This document shows, in pieces, positions 1 through 7,158 of a stretch of DNA of 27,675 bases. The stretch is taken from NCBI RefSeq assembly GCF_001557115.1, contig NZ_LSKQ01000265.1, positions 1 to 27,675 on the forward strand, given 5' to 3'. The notes below the pieces were generated by a model. It saw nothing but the letters and a program-made list of their open reading frames with translations, was not told the DNA's origin and did not search any database. Source of the stretch: Erythrobacter sp. CCH5-A1 (GTDB taxonomy: Bacteria > Pseudomonadota > Alphaproteobacteria > Sphingomonadales > Sphingomonadaceae). The translations under genes were made by a program, and so were the position numbers. The stretch's first letter is position 1; every line of letters begins with the position of its first letter.

Positions 1-38
1 GCCCAGACCCGCCCCGCGCCGCCTGAAGGAACCCGAAA

Positions 39-1175
39 ATGAAGAACGCCACCCGCCTGCTGTTCGCCGCCTATGTCAGCCAGATCGCGATGGTCAACGG
101 GCTCGCAGCGCCCGCCGACCCGTCGAACGGGCTGAAGAAGTTCAACGTCGCGCCGAACGTCGAACAGAAGCTGGAAGACCGCATCCAGAATTCCAGCGAG
201 TTCCTGCAGCTGATCAACATGACCCCTGTGACCGAACAGTCGGCGGCGGTCCTGGGCGTCGGCGTGACTTCGACGCTGGCCGGTCGCACTGACACCAGCG
301 GCGGAAACCGCCGCCAGCCCCAGGGCATGGGCAACCCCGACGACAAGCATGAATATTTCTGCCGGAAGACCGATTACGACTGGTCGATGCGCTATGCCCT
401 GCTTGATGCCTGGCGCCATCGCCCCGACTTCGAAACCCTGCTGCGCGACAGCATCCTGAAGCAGCAGGCGCTGGACCGCATCATGATCGGGTTCAACGGG
501 ACCAGCGCGGCGGCGACCACCAATCGCGTCGCGAACCCGCTGCTGCAGGATGTCAATATCGGATGGCTGCACAAGATCCGCACCGATGCGCCGGCGCAGG
601 TCATGGATGACGGGAACCTGACCGTCCTGTCGACCGGCGCGAACAACGCCGCGCTGAAGGCGATCTACGTCAGGTCGGGCGTGACCCTGTTCGACGCCCA
701 GGTCGCGAACAGCGCGGTCAATGCGAAGGCCGATTATTCGTCGCTCGACGCGCTGGTTCTCGACGCGAAGCGCGGCATTCATGAACGGCACCGCGGCGAC
801 ACTGACCTTGTCGTCATCGTCGGCCATGACCTGCTGGACGACAAGTATTTCAACATCGCCCAGAAGACCGGCGACACCGCGACCGAACAGGAAGCGACCG
901 ACCGTATCCTGATGTCGACGAAGATGCTGGGCGGGCTGCAGGCCATCCGTGTCAGCGGGTTCCCCGCGAACGCGATCCTGATCACGAAGCTGTCGAACCT
1001 GTCGATCTACTGGCAGGAAGAAACCCGCCGGCGCAGCCTGACCGACGAACCCGAGTTCGACCGCATCGCGAACTACGAATCCGTCAACGAAGCCTATGTC
1101 GTCGAGGAATACGAAATCGCGGTCCTGGTCGAAAACATCGTCATCGGCGAAGCGCCCGCGCGCCCTGCGCCCTGA
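39..1175 (+). CDS. N: Major capsid protein, P2 gpN family
   Basis: The 378-residue product forms the icosahedral head shell. It has the P2 gpN layout: a short N-terminal arm rich in Asn/Ala, then a body with a charged tract (DKHEYFCRKTDYDW near residues 102-115) and a C-terminal part ending in an acidic beta-rich segment (NEAYVVEEYE...). Length is close to P2 gpN. In P2, gpN is processed by the gpO scaffold-protease; gpO would lie just left of this window. An AAGGAA ribosome site lies upstream of the ATG, which supports this start. It is followed by the small terminase M, the normal P2 order. Family assignment is from recognised sequence style and gene order; the cleavage site was not identified. 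Confidence 0.93.
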   Translation: MKNATRLLFAAYVSQIAMVNGLAAPADPSNGLKKFNVAPNVEQKLEDRIQNSSEFLQLINMTPVTEQSAAVLGVGVTSTLAGRTDTSGGNRRQPQGMGNPDDKHEYFCRKTDYDWSMRYALLDAWRHRPDFETLLRDSILKQQALDRIMIGFNGTSAAATTNRVANPLLQDVNIGWLHKIRTDAPAQVMDDGNLTVLSTGANNAALKAIYVRSGVTLFDAQVANSAVNAKADYSSLDALVLDAKRGIHERHRGDTDLVVIVGHDLLDDKYFNIAQKTGDTATEQEATDRILMSTKMLGGLQAIRVSGFPANAILITKLSNLSIYWQEETRRRSLTDEPEFDRIANYESVNEAYVVEEYEIAVLVENIVIGEAPARPAP

Positions 1176-1218
1176 CCTGACCGCGAGGCGCGGGGGCTGA
1201 CCCGCGCCGCTTCGAAGG

Positions 1219-1249
1219 TCGCCGGCGGGCCTGTCTCACCCGCCGGCGA
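1219..1249 (+). other. Strong hairpin between capsid and terminase genes
   Basis: An 11-bp perfect inverted repeat (TCGCCGGCGGG and its complement) encloses a 9-nt loop. It ends 28 nt before the M start and is followed by only three T residues, so it is not a textbook intrinsic terminator. It could attenuate transcription after the highly expressed capsid gene, or protect the 3' end of a processed capsid mRNA. Function is inference; the symmetry is seen directly. Confidence 0.6.
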
Positions 1250-1277
1250 TTTCCCCCAGCACAAGGAAGCCCCGCCA

Positions 1278-2036
1278 ATGACCAGCCCTTTCCTGATGAA
1301 CCGCCAGCGCCGCCTGGCTGCCCTGGCCGGCGAAGCGACCGCAATCGCCGCGCCCGCCGCTCCCGATGTCAGCACCGCCGCCGGCCAGGAATATGCCGCC
1401 CTGAAGGTTCGCCTGGATGACAACCTGCGCCAGCTGGCCGATGTCGAAAGCCATGAAGCGCGCAAGCCGCTGAAGGCCGAGTTCATCAGGGAATTCGCCC
1501 CCTGGGTCGATGGCATCATCGCCGCCGACGCACCTGTCCAGGACGAAATCGTCCTGACCTGCATGGTCTGGGCGATCGATGTCGGCGACTTCGCCGAAGC
1601 GGTTCGCCTGGGCGAATTCGCCTTGCGCCACGGTCTGCAGATGCCTGATCGATACAAGCGCAGCGTCGCCTGTTTCCTGCGCGAAGACATTGCCGAAATC
1701 GCCCTGAAGGATGCCGGCACGGTCGACCTGCAGCTGCTGGTCAAGATCGAAGACCTGACCGCCGGCGCCGACATGCCCGACCCCGCGAAGGCGAAGCTTC
1801 ACAAGGCGCTTGGCCGCGCCTGGGCGGCAAAGGCCGACGCCTTCGACCCGACCGACGAAAACGCGCCCGCCGGCGGCAAGGCTGCCTTCACCGAAGAAGC
1901 CCTGCAGCAGCTGCGCCGCGCCCTCACGCTCGACAGCAAGGCGGGCGTGAAGAAAGACATCGAACAGCTGGAACGCCGCCTGCGCGATCTGCAGGCTGCC
2001 AGCGAACAGAACGCCGCCGGCAGCGCCGGCGCATAG
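1278..2036 (+). CDS. M: Terminase small (endonuclease) subunit, P2 gpM family
   Basis: The 252-residue product should cut cos DNA and load it for packaging with the large terminase gpP (outside the window). The N-terminus MTSPFLMNRQRRLAAL is typical of P2 gpM, and length and position after N agree. The middle is helical, and the C-terminal 50 residues (LQQLRRALTLDSK...) are charged and likely bind gpP. AAGGAAG lies upstream of the ATG. The family identification is from N-terminal motif and synteny; no catalytic residue could be pointed to by eye. Confidence 0.9.
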   Translation: MTSPFLMNRQRRLAALAGEATAIAAPAAPDVSTAAGQEYAALKVRLDDNLRQLADVESHEARKPLKAEFIREFAPWVDGIIAADAPVQDEIVLTCMVWAIDVGDFAEAVRLGEFALRHGLQMPDRYKRSVACFLREDIAEIALKDAGTVDLQLLVKIEDLTAGADMPDPAKAKLHKALGRAWAAKADAFDPTDENAPAGGKAAFTEEALQQLRRALTLDSKAGVKKDIEQLERRLRDLQAASEQNAAGSAGA

Positions 2037-2092
2037 GGACGCCCCACGGCGCTGGGGGGCGATTGACCCGATCGGCATGGCTTCGGCCATCG

Positions 2093-2129
2093 CCCGCCGG
2101 TTCAATCTCACCCCCCACTTGCCGGCGGG
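2093..2129 (+). other. Inverted repeat in the M-L gap
   Basis: The 111-bp gap between M and L carries an 8-bp perfect inverted repeat (CCCGCCGG / CCGGCGGG) with a 21-nt loop, and nearer to M a shorter CGCCCC/GGGGCG pair. No T-run follows. The gap also supplies the L ribosome site. These may be RNA-processing or attenuation structures; no function is demonstrable from sequence. Confidence 0.4.
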
Positions 2130-2147
2130 GGAGAGCAAGGGGCCGAC

Positions 2148-2654
2148 ATGGCTGGAATCACCGCGCCGCCTGACAATGCACCGCCGCCGGCGGGCGAACT
2201 GGTCGAAGCCGATGGCTGGTTCCCCGCGATCGACACCGCCGAAGTCCGCGCGAAGGTCCGCATCGGCGACGGGGCCGTGACCGCCGCCCGCCTGACCGAA
2301 GCGGTCGTCGCCGGCATCCTTTCCGGCCTGCGCGCCCTTTCCGACTGGCGATCGATGCATGCGACCGCCGGCGTCGCCAGTCTGGCCGGCGTGACCGAAG
2401 CCCAGGTCGCGGGCATAAACCTGGCCGAATTGCTCTGGGGCCGCGTCGTCATGTTCTACGCCGCCGCCGAACTGGTCGATGGTCACACCGATGTCGCCGC
2501 GACCGATGACGCGCTGGACCGCGAAGACGAAAAGCGCCTGACCGCCGATCACTACCGCCGCAAGGCCTATGAAGCGGTCGCCGATCTTCTGGCGATCGGC
2601 GCGCCCGCCGACGCGACCGTCGACCTGGGCCGCAACAGGGTCGACCTGCTTTGA
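2148..2654 (+). CDS. L: Head completion/stabilization protein, P2 gpL family
   Basis: This 168-residue protein is the connector-associated head completion protein that seals filled heads before tail joining. Matching features are the length, the ADGWFPAID segment near residues 22-30 (gpL proteins have a related FWP-type segment), a helical core with RLTEAVVAGI, and a C-terminal helix ending RNRVDLL. Its stop overlaps the X start, so the two are translationally coupled. Identified by sequence style and position between M and X. Confidence 0.9.
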   Translation: MAGITAPPDNAPPPAGELVEADGWFPAIDTAEVRAKVRIGDGAVTAARLTEAVVAGILSGLRALSDWRSMHATAGVASLAGVTEAQVAGINLAELLWGRVVMFYAAAELVDGHTDVAATDDALDREDEKRLTADHYRRKAYEAVADLLAIGAPADATVDLGRNRVDLL

Positions 2655-2869
2655 TCGCGGTCGCCCAAGATGGCGAAACGCTCGACGCGCTCGTCTGGCG
2701 CGTCCTGGGCAGGACCGCAGTCCTGACCGAACGAACCTTCGCGGCCAATCCAGGGCTTGCCCAGCTGGGGCCGACGCTGCCTGGCGGGACGCGGGTCGAC
2801 CTGACCGAAATCGTCGAAATCGCGATCGCCGCGCCCGAACAGCGCCAGATTGTCAGCCTCTGGGATTGA
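2651..2869 (+). CDS. X: Tail protein X (LysM-like), P2 gpX
   Basis: A 72-residue tail protein with a LysM-like pattern: an N-terminal AQDGETLDALVWRVLGR, then NPGLAQLGPTLPGGTRVDLT. P2 gpX acts in tail assembly, probably at the tail terminus. No ATG is available: the only start in frame before the conserved N-terminus is a TTG, whose last two bases plus A form the L stop (TTGA overlap). Translation therefore likely depends on coupling to L. In P2, Y, K and lysis genes follow X; here gpR starts 3 nt later. Confidence 0.9.
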   Translation: MIAVAQDGETLDALVWRVLGRTAVLTERTFAANPGLAQLGPTLPGGTRVDLTEIVEIAIAAPEQRQIVSLWD

Positions 2870-2872
2870 CCG

Positions 2873-3349
2873 ATGCAAAAGCCCGCCAGCCTTCGCGCCG
2901 CCCTGACCGCCGCAATCCCTGAAATCCGCGACCAGCCCGATCGCCTGGTCATCTGGGTCGAAGATGGCGCGGTTCGCGCGCGGCAGACCGAAACGCATGG
3001 CTTCGCCTTCGAATATCCGCTGTCGGTCCTGCTGCGCGAAGTGTCGACCGACATCGCCATCGTCGCGCTGGCGATCAATCGCTGGCTGCGCCGCCATCAG
3101 CCCAGCCTGCTGGCCGGCGGGTCGGGCGATTCCTACAAGTTCGAAACCGATGTCCTGGACAACAAGACCGCCGACATCCTGTTCACCATCGACCTTTGCG
3201 AGAATGTCGCGGTCGAGCCCCAGCCCGATGGCAGCTGGTCGATCGACTATCTGGTCGAGCCCGACCCGCTGTTCGATGATGCCCAGCCCATGCTGCCCGA
3301 CATCGGAACCCCGCCGCTGACCGCGGTCGAAGCCATCGTCGGCCACTGA
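2873..3349 (+). CDS. R: Tail completion protein, P2 gpR family
   Basis: This 158-residue product corresponds to gpR, needed with gpS to finish the head-proximal end of the tail. Characteristic segments are LRAALTAAIPEIRDQPDRL at the N-terminus, the EYPLSVLLREVSTD middle and the DLCENV(A)VEPQPDGSW C-terminal third. Length equals that of P2 gpR within a few residues. ATG follows the X stop by 3 nt and the stop overlaps the S start (TGATG), so X, R and S are one translational unit. Confidence 0.9.
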   Translation: MQKPASLRAALTAAIPEIRDQPDRLVIWVEDGAVRARQTETHGFAFEYPLSVLLREVSTDIAIVALAINRWLRRHQPSLLAGGSGDSYKFETDVLDNKTADILFTIDLCENVAVEPQPDGSWSIDYLVEPDPLFDDAQPMLPDIGTPPLTAVEAIVGH

Positions 3350-3828
3350 TGGCCGGTTATGACGATGACGCCCTGGCGGGGCTCGACGACTGGCTGGGCG
3401 GCATCCTGGCGGGGCTGTCACCGGCCAAGCGCAAGCGCGCCGCGATGAAGCTGGGGCAGGCGCTGCGCCGGTCGAACCTTGCGCGCATCCAGGCGAATGT
3501 CGAACCCGATGGCGCGGCGATGGAAGAACGCAAGAGCCGCCTGGACCGGCGCGGGCGCGTTACCCGCGCCGCCGGCGGGAAGATGTTCCGCAAGCTGCGC
3601 CTGGCGCGTCACTGGTCGATTGATGCGCGCCCCGACAGCGTCGAAATCAGCCCGAAGGGCCGGTCGACCATCGCCGAAACGCACCACTTCGGGAAGCGCG
3701 GCTTCGTCGGGCGCGGGCCGGATGGCCGCAAGGTCTTCACCCGCTACCCGCGCCGCCGGCTGCTGGGCTTCGGCGATGGCGATGACCAGCTGGCGATCGA
3801 CATCGCCGCGCAGCTGTTTGACCCGTAG
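3349..3828 (+). CDS. S: Tail completion / virion morphogenesis protein, P2 gpS family
   Basis: A 159-residue basic protein of the gpS (phage virion morphogenesis) family. The N-terminal LDDWLGGILAGLSPAKRKRA with a following LGQALRRSNLARIQAN is typical, and the C-terminal part ends with the PRRRLLGFGDGD segment. It works with gpR in tail completion. It is coupled to R through a TGATG overlap. In P2 the next genes are V and W; here S is followed by an intergenic hairpin repeat and J. Confidence 0.9.
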   Translation: MAGYDDDALAGLDDWLGGILAGLSPAKRKRAAMKLGQALRRSNLARIQANVEPDGAAMEERKSRLDRRGRVTRAAGGKMFRKLRLARHWSIDARPDSVEISPKGRSTIAETHHFGKRGFVGRGPDGRKVFTRYPRRRLLGFGDGDDQLAIDIAAQLFDP

Positions 3829-3845
3829 CTGAAGGCGAGAGGCTA

Positions 3846-3871
3846 GGCGGGTCGAAGCCCCTTTCACCCGC
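3846..3871 (+). repeat. 26-nt hairpin repeat, copy 1 (S-J junction)
   Basis: This 26-nt sequence is repeated without mismatch at 12455-12480. The GCGGGT and ACCCGC arms (6 bp) enclose the 13-nt loop CGAAGCCCCTTTC. It lies 17 nt after the S stop and 44 nt before the J start; copy 2 lies 10 nt after the V stop and 43 nt before W. No T-run follows, so an RNA-processing or regulatory role is as likely as termination. Confidence 0.8.
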
Positions 3872-3915
3872 GCGCGCACTTACGCGCGAAGGCGCTGTTC
3901 GGGCATCGCAGGCCC

Positions 3916-4812
3916 ATGACCGCCGCCGCAACATCCGTTGACCTGTCGCGCCTGCCGCCGCCCGATGTCGTCGAAGTCCTGGATTTCGAAACCATCCTGG
4001 CCGAGCGCCGCGCCGACTTCCTGGCGCGCTATCCGCAATTCACCGCCAACGTCGAAAGCGACCCTGTCGTCAAGGCGCTGGAAGTCGGCGCCTATCGCGA
4101 ACTGGTCCTGCGCGCCCGCATCAATGATGCCGCGCGCAGCGTCCTGGTCGCCTATGCCGGCGGCGCCGATCTCGACAATCTGGCCGCGCTGTTCGGCGTG
4201 ACCCGCCAGCAGATCGCGCCCGCCAATCCCCAGACCGGCGCGCCGGCAATCTTTGAAGATGACAGCGCGCTTCGCCGCCGCGTCCTGCTGGCGCCCGACA
4301 GCTTCAGCGTCGCGGGACCGGCCAGCGCCTATGTCTTCCACGCCCTAAGCGCCGATGCCGATGTTCTGGACGCGAGCGCCATCAGCCCGCGCCCTGGCGA
4401 AGTGACCGTCACCATCCTGTCGCGCAGCAGCGCCGGCGGCGCGCCTGCGCCCGAAGTTCTGGACGCGGTCGAAGAACTGCTGTCGAGCGATGGCATCCGC
4501 CCGCTGACCGATCTTGTCAGGGTCGCCGGCGCGGCCAGCGTCGCCTTCGACATCGAAGCGCAGCTGGTCCTTTACCCTGGACCCGACCAGGCGCTGATCC
4601 TGGGCACCGCCAACGCTGCGCTTGACCAGCTGCTGCAGTCGAACCGTCGCCTGGGTCGCGACATCACCCGATCGGCGATCATCGCCGCGCTTCATGTCGG
4701 CGGCGTCCAGAACGTCATCCTGAATTCGCCGGTTTCCGATGTCGCGGTCGACCTGACCCAGATCGCGAATGTCGGGTCGCGCGCGGTCAGCGTCGCGGGC
4801 TTCGGGTCATGA
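3916..4812 (+). CDS. J: Baseplate assembly protein, P2 gpJ family
   Basis: A 298-residue baseplate wedge protein (gpJ / T4 gp6-like). The N-terminal VDLSRLPPPDVVEVLDFETI leads into a segment with AELRERI-like helices (VGAYRELVLRARIND) and the GADLDNLAALFGV motif, all typical of gpJ. The C-terminal half repeats beta-rich wedge folds. In P2 it is preceded by W; here W is 8.6 kb downstream. ATG has no strong ribosome site but the downstream gene I overlaps it (ATGA). Confidence 0.93.
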   Translation: MTAAATSVDLSRLPPPDVVEVLDFETILAERRADFLARYPQFTANVESDPVVKALEVGAYRELVLRARINDAARSVLVAYAGGADLDNLAALFGVTRQQIAPANPQTGAPAIFEDDSALRRRVLLAPDSFSVAGPASAYVFHALSADADVLDASAISPRPGEVTVTILSRSSAGGAPAPEVLDAVEELLSSDGIRPLTDLVRVAGAASVAFDIEAQLVLYPGPDQALILGTANAALDQLLQSNRRLGRDITRSAIIAALHVGGVQNVILNSPVSDVAVDLTQIANVGSRAVSVAGFGS

Positions 4813-5447
4813 CCCTGCTACCCCCCAACGCGACCGCTTTCGAACGGGCGCTGGATGCGGTTGAAGCCGACAGGCTGGGCGCGCTGCCGGTTCCGATCGG
4901 CGATGTCTGGTCGCCCGAACGCTGCCCCGCCCAGCTGCTGCCCTGGCTGGCCTGGGGCGTGTCGATCGACATCTGGGACACCGCCTGGCCGGAACAGGTC
5001 AAGCGCGACGCGATCGCCGGCGCAATCGAGGACCAGCGCCGCAAGGGAACGAAGCTGGCCGTGCGCCGCGCTCTGGACCGCATCGACCCGCTGATCGGCG
5101 TGACCGAATGGTTCGAAGATCCTGCGAACCTGGAGCCCTTCACCTTTCGCCTGGACCTGCCCGACCGCAATACCAGCGAAATCGAATATGACAGCGACAC
5201 CATCGGCCAGCTTCTGACCGACATCGCCGCGGTCAAGTCGCTGCGCGCCCATGTCATCGCGTCCTATCGCATCTATGCCCAGGCGCAGATGGGCGTCGTT
5301 TCCGGCGTCACCTTCGTCGCCTTCGCGCGGGTCGAAGCCGACGCTGACCTGACCGCCGCCGAAGACCCTGTCTGGCAGTCCTACCTGCAAAGCGAAATCG
5401 GCGAGCCGCTTCGGGCCGAAGCCGGCGCCTTTCTGGAGTCCGCCTGA
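4809..5447 (+). CDS. I: Tail baseplate protein, P2 gpI family
   Basis: A 212-residue baseplate protein of the phage tail protein I family. The pattern LPPNATAFERALDAVEADR followed by WSPERCPAQLLPWLAWGVSID and the W...RRKGTKLAVRRAL segment is diagnostic. It bridges the baseplate wedge to the fibre. The C-terminal 40 residues are acidic and variable. Overlaps J by ATGA and H by TGATG. Confidence 0.93.
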   Translation: MTLLPPNATAFERALDAVEADRLGALPVPIGDVWSPERCPAQLLPWLAWGVSIDIWDTAWPEQVKRDAIAGAIEDQRRKGTKLAVRRALDRIDPLIGVTEWFEDPANLEPFTFRLDLPDRNTSEIEYDSDTIGQLLTDIAAVKSLRAHVIASYRIYAQAQMGVVSGVTFVAFARVEADADLTAAEDPVWQSYLQSEIGEPLRAEAGAFLESA

Positions 5448-6706
5448 TGACCTTCCCCCTGACCATCACCACGGCAGGGCTCGATGCCCTGGTCGACGCC
5501 CAGACCGGCGTGACCGCCGCCATCCAGGTCGACGAAGTCGGTTTTAGCGACCAGGTCTTCACGCCCGCGCCGACGCTGACCGCGCTTCCTGGCGAAGTGA
5601 AGCGGATTGCCAGCGTGTCGGGCGCGGTCATCAGCGAAACCATCATCCACATGACCGCGCAGGACTCGAGTCAGGACGCCTATGACGTTCGCGGCTTCGG
5701 GCTGTTCCTGGCCGATGGAACCCTGTTCGCGGTCTATAGCCAGGCCGACCCGATCGTCTCGAAAGCGCCGATCCTCAACCTGCAGCTGGCCTTCGACATC
5801 GCGTTTCAGGATGCCATCAGCGGCGACATCACCTTCGGCGATGCGACCTTCCTGTTCCCGCCGGCGACCGAAACGGTCAAAGGCGTCGCCGAAATCGCGA
5901 CCCAGGCCGAAGTCGACGCGGGCCTGGACGATGAACGCATCGTTACCCCGAAGAAACTGGCCGCGATCATCGCCGACATAATCGGCGGCTTCACCACCGC
6001 GACCGAATCGGTCGAAGGCGTCATCGAACTGGCGACCCAAGCCGAAACCAACGCCGGAACCGATGACCAGCGGGCGATCACCCCGCTGAAGCTGGCGGCG
6101 CGGCTTGTGCCAGTCGTCCAGGCAATCATCGACGAAGCCGCAAACCGCGCTGCCGCGATTACCGCTGTCCAGAACCAGATCGCCGCCGAAACCACCGCGC
6201 GCCAGGGCGCCGACAGCAGCCTTTCGGGCAACATCAACGCCCTGGCCGCGCGCACCATTACAGGTTCCGGCCTCGCCACCGGCGGCGGGGCGCTGACCGC
6301 GAACCGCGTCATCGCGGTCGCCGCCGCCAGCGCCGCGCAGGTCATCGCCGGCACGGCGGCGCTGGCGGCGATCACGCCCAGCGCGCTGGGTCCGTTCTCG
6401 AAAAGCCTGGGCGCAAACGGTTATTGCACCATCCCGACCGCCGACCCTGCAAACACCCTGCTGCTTCAATGGGGCCGCTTCGTCGCCGCCCCGAACGGCG
6501 TCACCACGGTCAGCTTCCCGATCGCCTTCGCCGAAGCCTTCGCGGTCGTCGTCGATGGCACCAGCGACAGCAACACCAACCGCCAGGACAATTACCCCGC
6601 CCTTCGCGATGGGTCGATCACGCAAGTCGGGTTCCAGGTCTTCAGCGCGAACGACATCAGCGACGGGGCCAACTTCATCGCGATCGGAAGGATCAACCTG
6701 TCATGA
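5447..6706 (+). CDS. H: Tail fibre protein, P2 gpH-like
   Basis: A 419-residue fibre. Residues 1-135 are the conserved gpH N-terminal attachment domain (ITTAGLDALVDAQTGVTAAI... YDVRGFGLFLADGTLFAVYS). Residues 140-218 hold two 34-residue repeats of the phage fibre repeat type. Residues 225-310 are a helical/alanine-rich shaft. The last 95 residues (GYCTIPTADP...LLLQWGRF... FIAIGRINL) resemble the gp53-like C-terminal fibre tip. It is much shorter than P2 gpH. A separate spike follows two genes later, so the phage seems to carry two receptor-binding devices. Confidence 0.88.
   Translation: MTFPLTITTAGLDALVDAQTGVTAAIQVDEVGFSDQVFTPAPTLTALPGEVKRIASVSGAVISETIIHMTAQDSSQDAYDVRGFGLFLADGTLFAVYSQADPIVSKAPILNLQLAFDIAFQDAISGDITFGDATFLFPPATETVKGVAEIATQAEVDAGLDDERIVTPKKLAAIIADIIGGFTTATESVEGVIELATQAETNAGTDDQRAITPLKLAARLVPVVQAIIDEAANRAAAITAVQNQIAAETTARQGADSSLSGNINALAARTITGSGLATGGGALTANRVIAVAAASAAQVIAGTAALAAITPSALGPFSKSLGANGYCTIPTADPANTLLLQWGRFVAAPNGVTTVSFPIAFAEAFAVVVDGTSDSNTNRQDNYPALRDGSITQVGFQVFSANDISDGANFIAIGRINLS
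5864..6100 (+). repeat. Two 34-residue fibre repeats inside H
   Basis: Two in-frame units of 34 codons start with ATETVKGV and ATESVEGV and end with TPKKLAA and TPLKLAA, separated by 11 codons. They match at most positions and belong to the short collagen-like/triple-stranded fibre repeat type common in caudate phage fibres. Copy number change here would alter shaft length. Confidence 0.75.
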
Positions 6707-7158
6707 CCATGTTTTTCGCGATGGTTCCCGATGCCAGCGGCGACCTTCAGCCCGCGTTCTTCCTGCGCCAGTCGCAAGCGCCCGCCGGCGCGGTCGCCAT
6801 TTCCGGCCGGCGTCACGCGCAGCTGGTCGAAGCCCTGGCCGAAGGGAATGCGATCACCAGATCCGCAAAAGGCAGCCCGAAGATCATCGCCCGCCGCGTC
6901 GACACCGGCGCGCAGCGCGCCCAGCTGGTCGCCGCGATCAAGCGCGAAGCCGCGCGCCGCATCGACCAGGTCAGCCCGATCTGGCGCCAGATGAACGACA
7001 CCCGATCGCCGAGCCCTGAAGGCGCGCGCCGCTTCGCCCAGATCGATGCCATCCGCGACGCATCGAACGCGATCGAAGCGCTGCTGGCCGATGTCGCCGC
7101 CCGCGACCTGGTCGCCTTCCCCGTTTCCGACAATCCCGCCTGGCCGGAGTTCGATTGA
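6703..7158 (+). CDS. Putative tail fibre assembly protein (gpG position)
   Basis: A 151-residue protein in the place of P2 gpG, a fibre assembly chaperone. Visible features: an N-terminal beta-rich start (MTMFFAMVPDASGDLQPAFF), the segment HAQLVEALAEGNAIT...GSPKIIAR that resembles the 'L..A...GK.I..D..G.P' region of fibre-assembly proteins, a helical middle, and an acidic/aromatic C-terminus. The start chosen is the ATG overlapping the H stop (ATGA); upstream in-frame codons lie inside H. Function follows from position and weak motif similarity, so the assignment is moderate. Confidence 0.6.
   Translation: MTMFFAMVPDASGDLQPAFFLRQSQAPAGAVAISGRRHAQLVEALAEGNAITRSAKGSPKIIARRVDTGAQRAQLVAAIKREAARRIDQVSPIWRQMNDTRSPSPEGARRFAQIDAIRDASNAIEALLADVAARDLVAFPVSDNPAWPEFD

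Noticed and set aside
1236..2552. 438-codon minus-strand open frame opposite M and L
   Set aside because: Low-complexity Gly/Arg/Asp sequence opposite two recognised P2 genes; explained by codon bias.
3846..3871. Repeat resembles a tRNA T-arm (GGGTCGAAGCCC) and might be an att core or tRNA fragment
   Set aside because: Stem and loop sizes do not fit a T-arm, no acceptor or anticodon stems are nearby, and an att core would not be expected between S and J and again between V and W.
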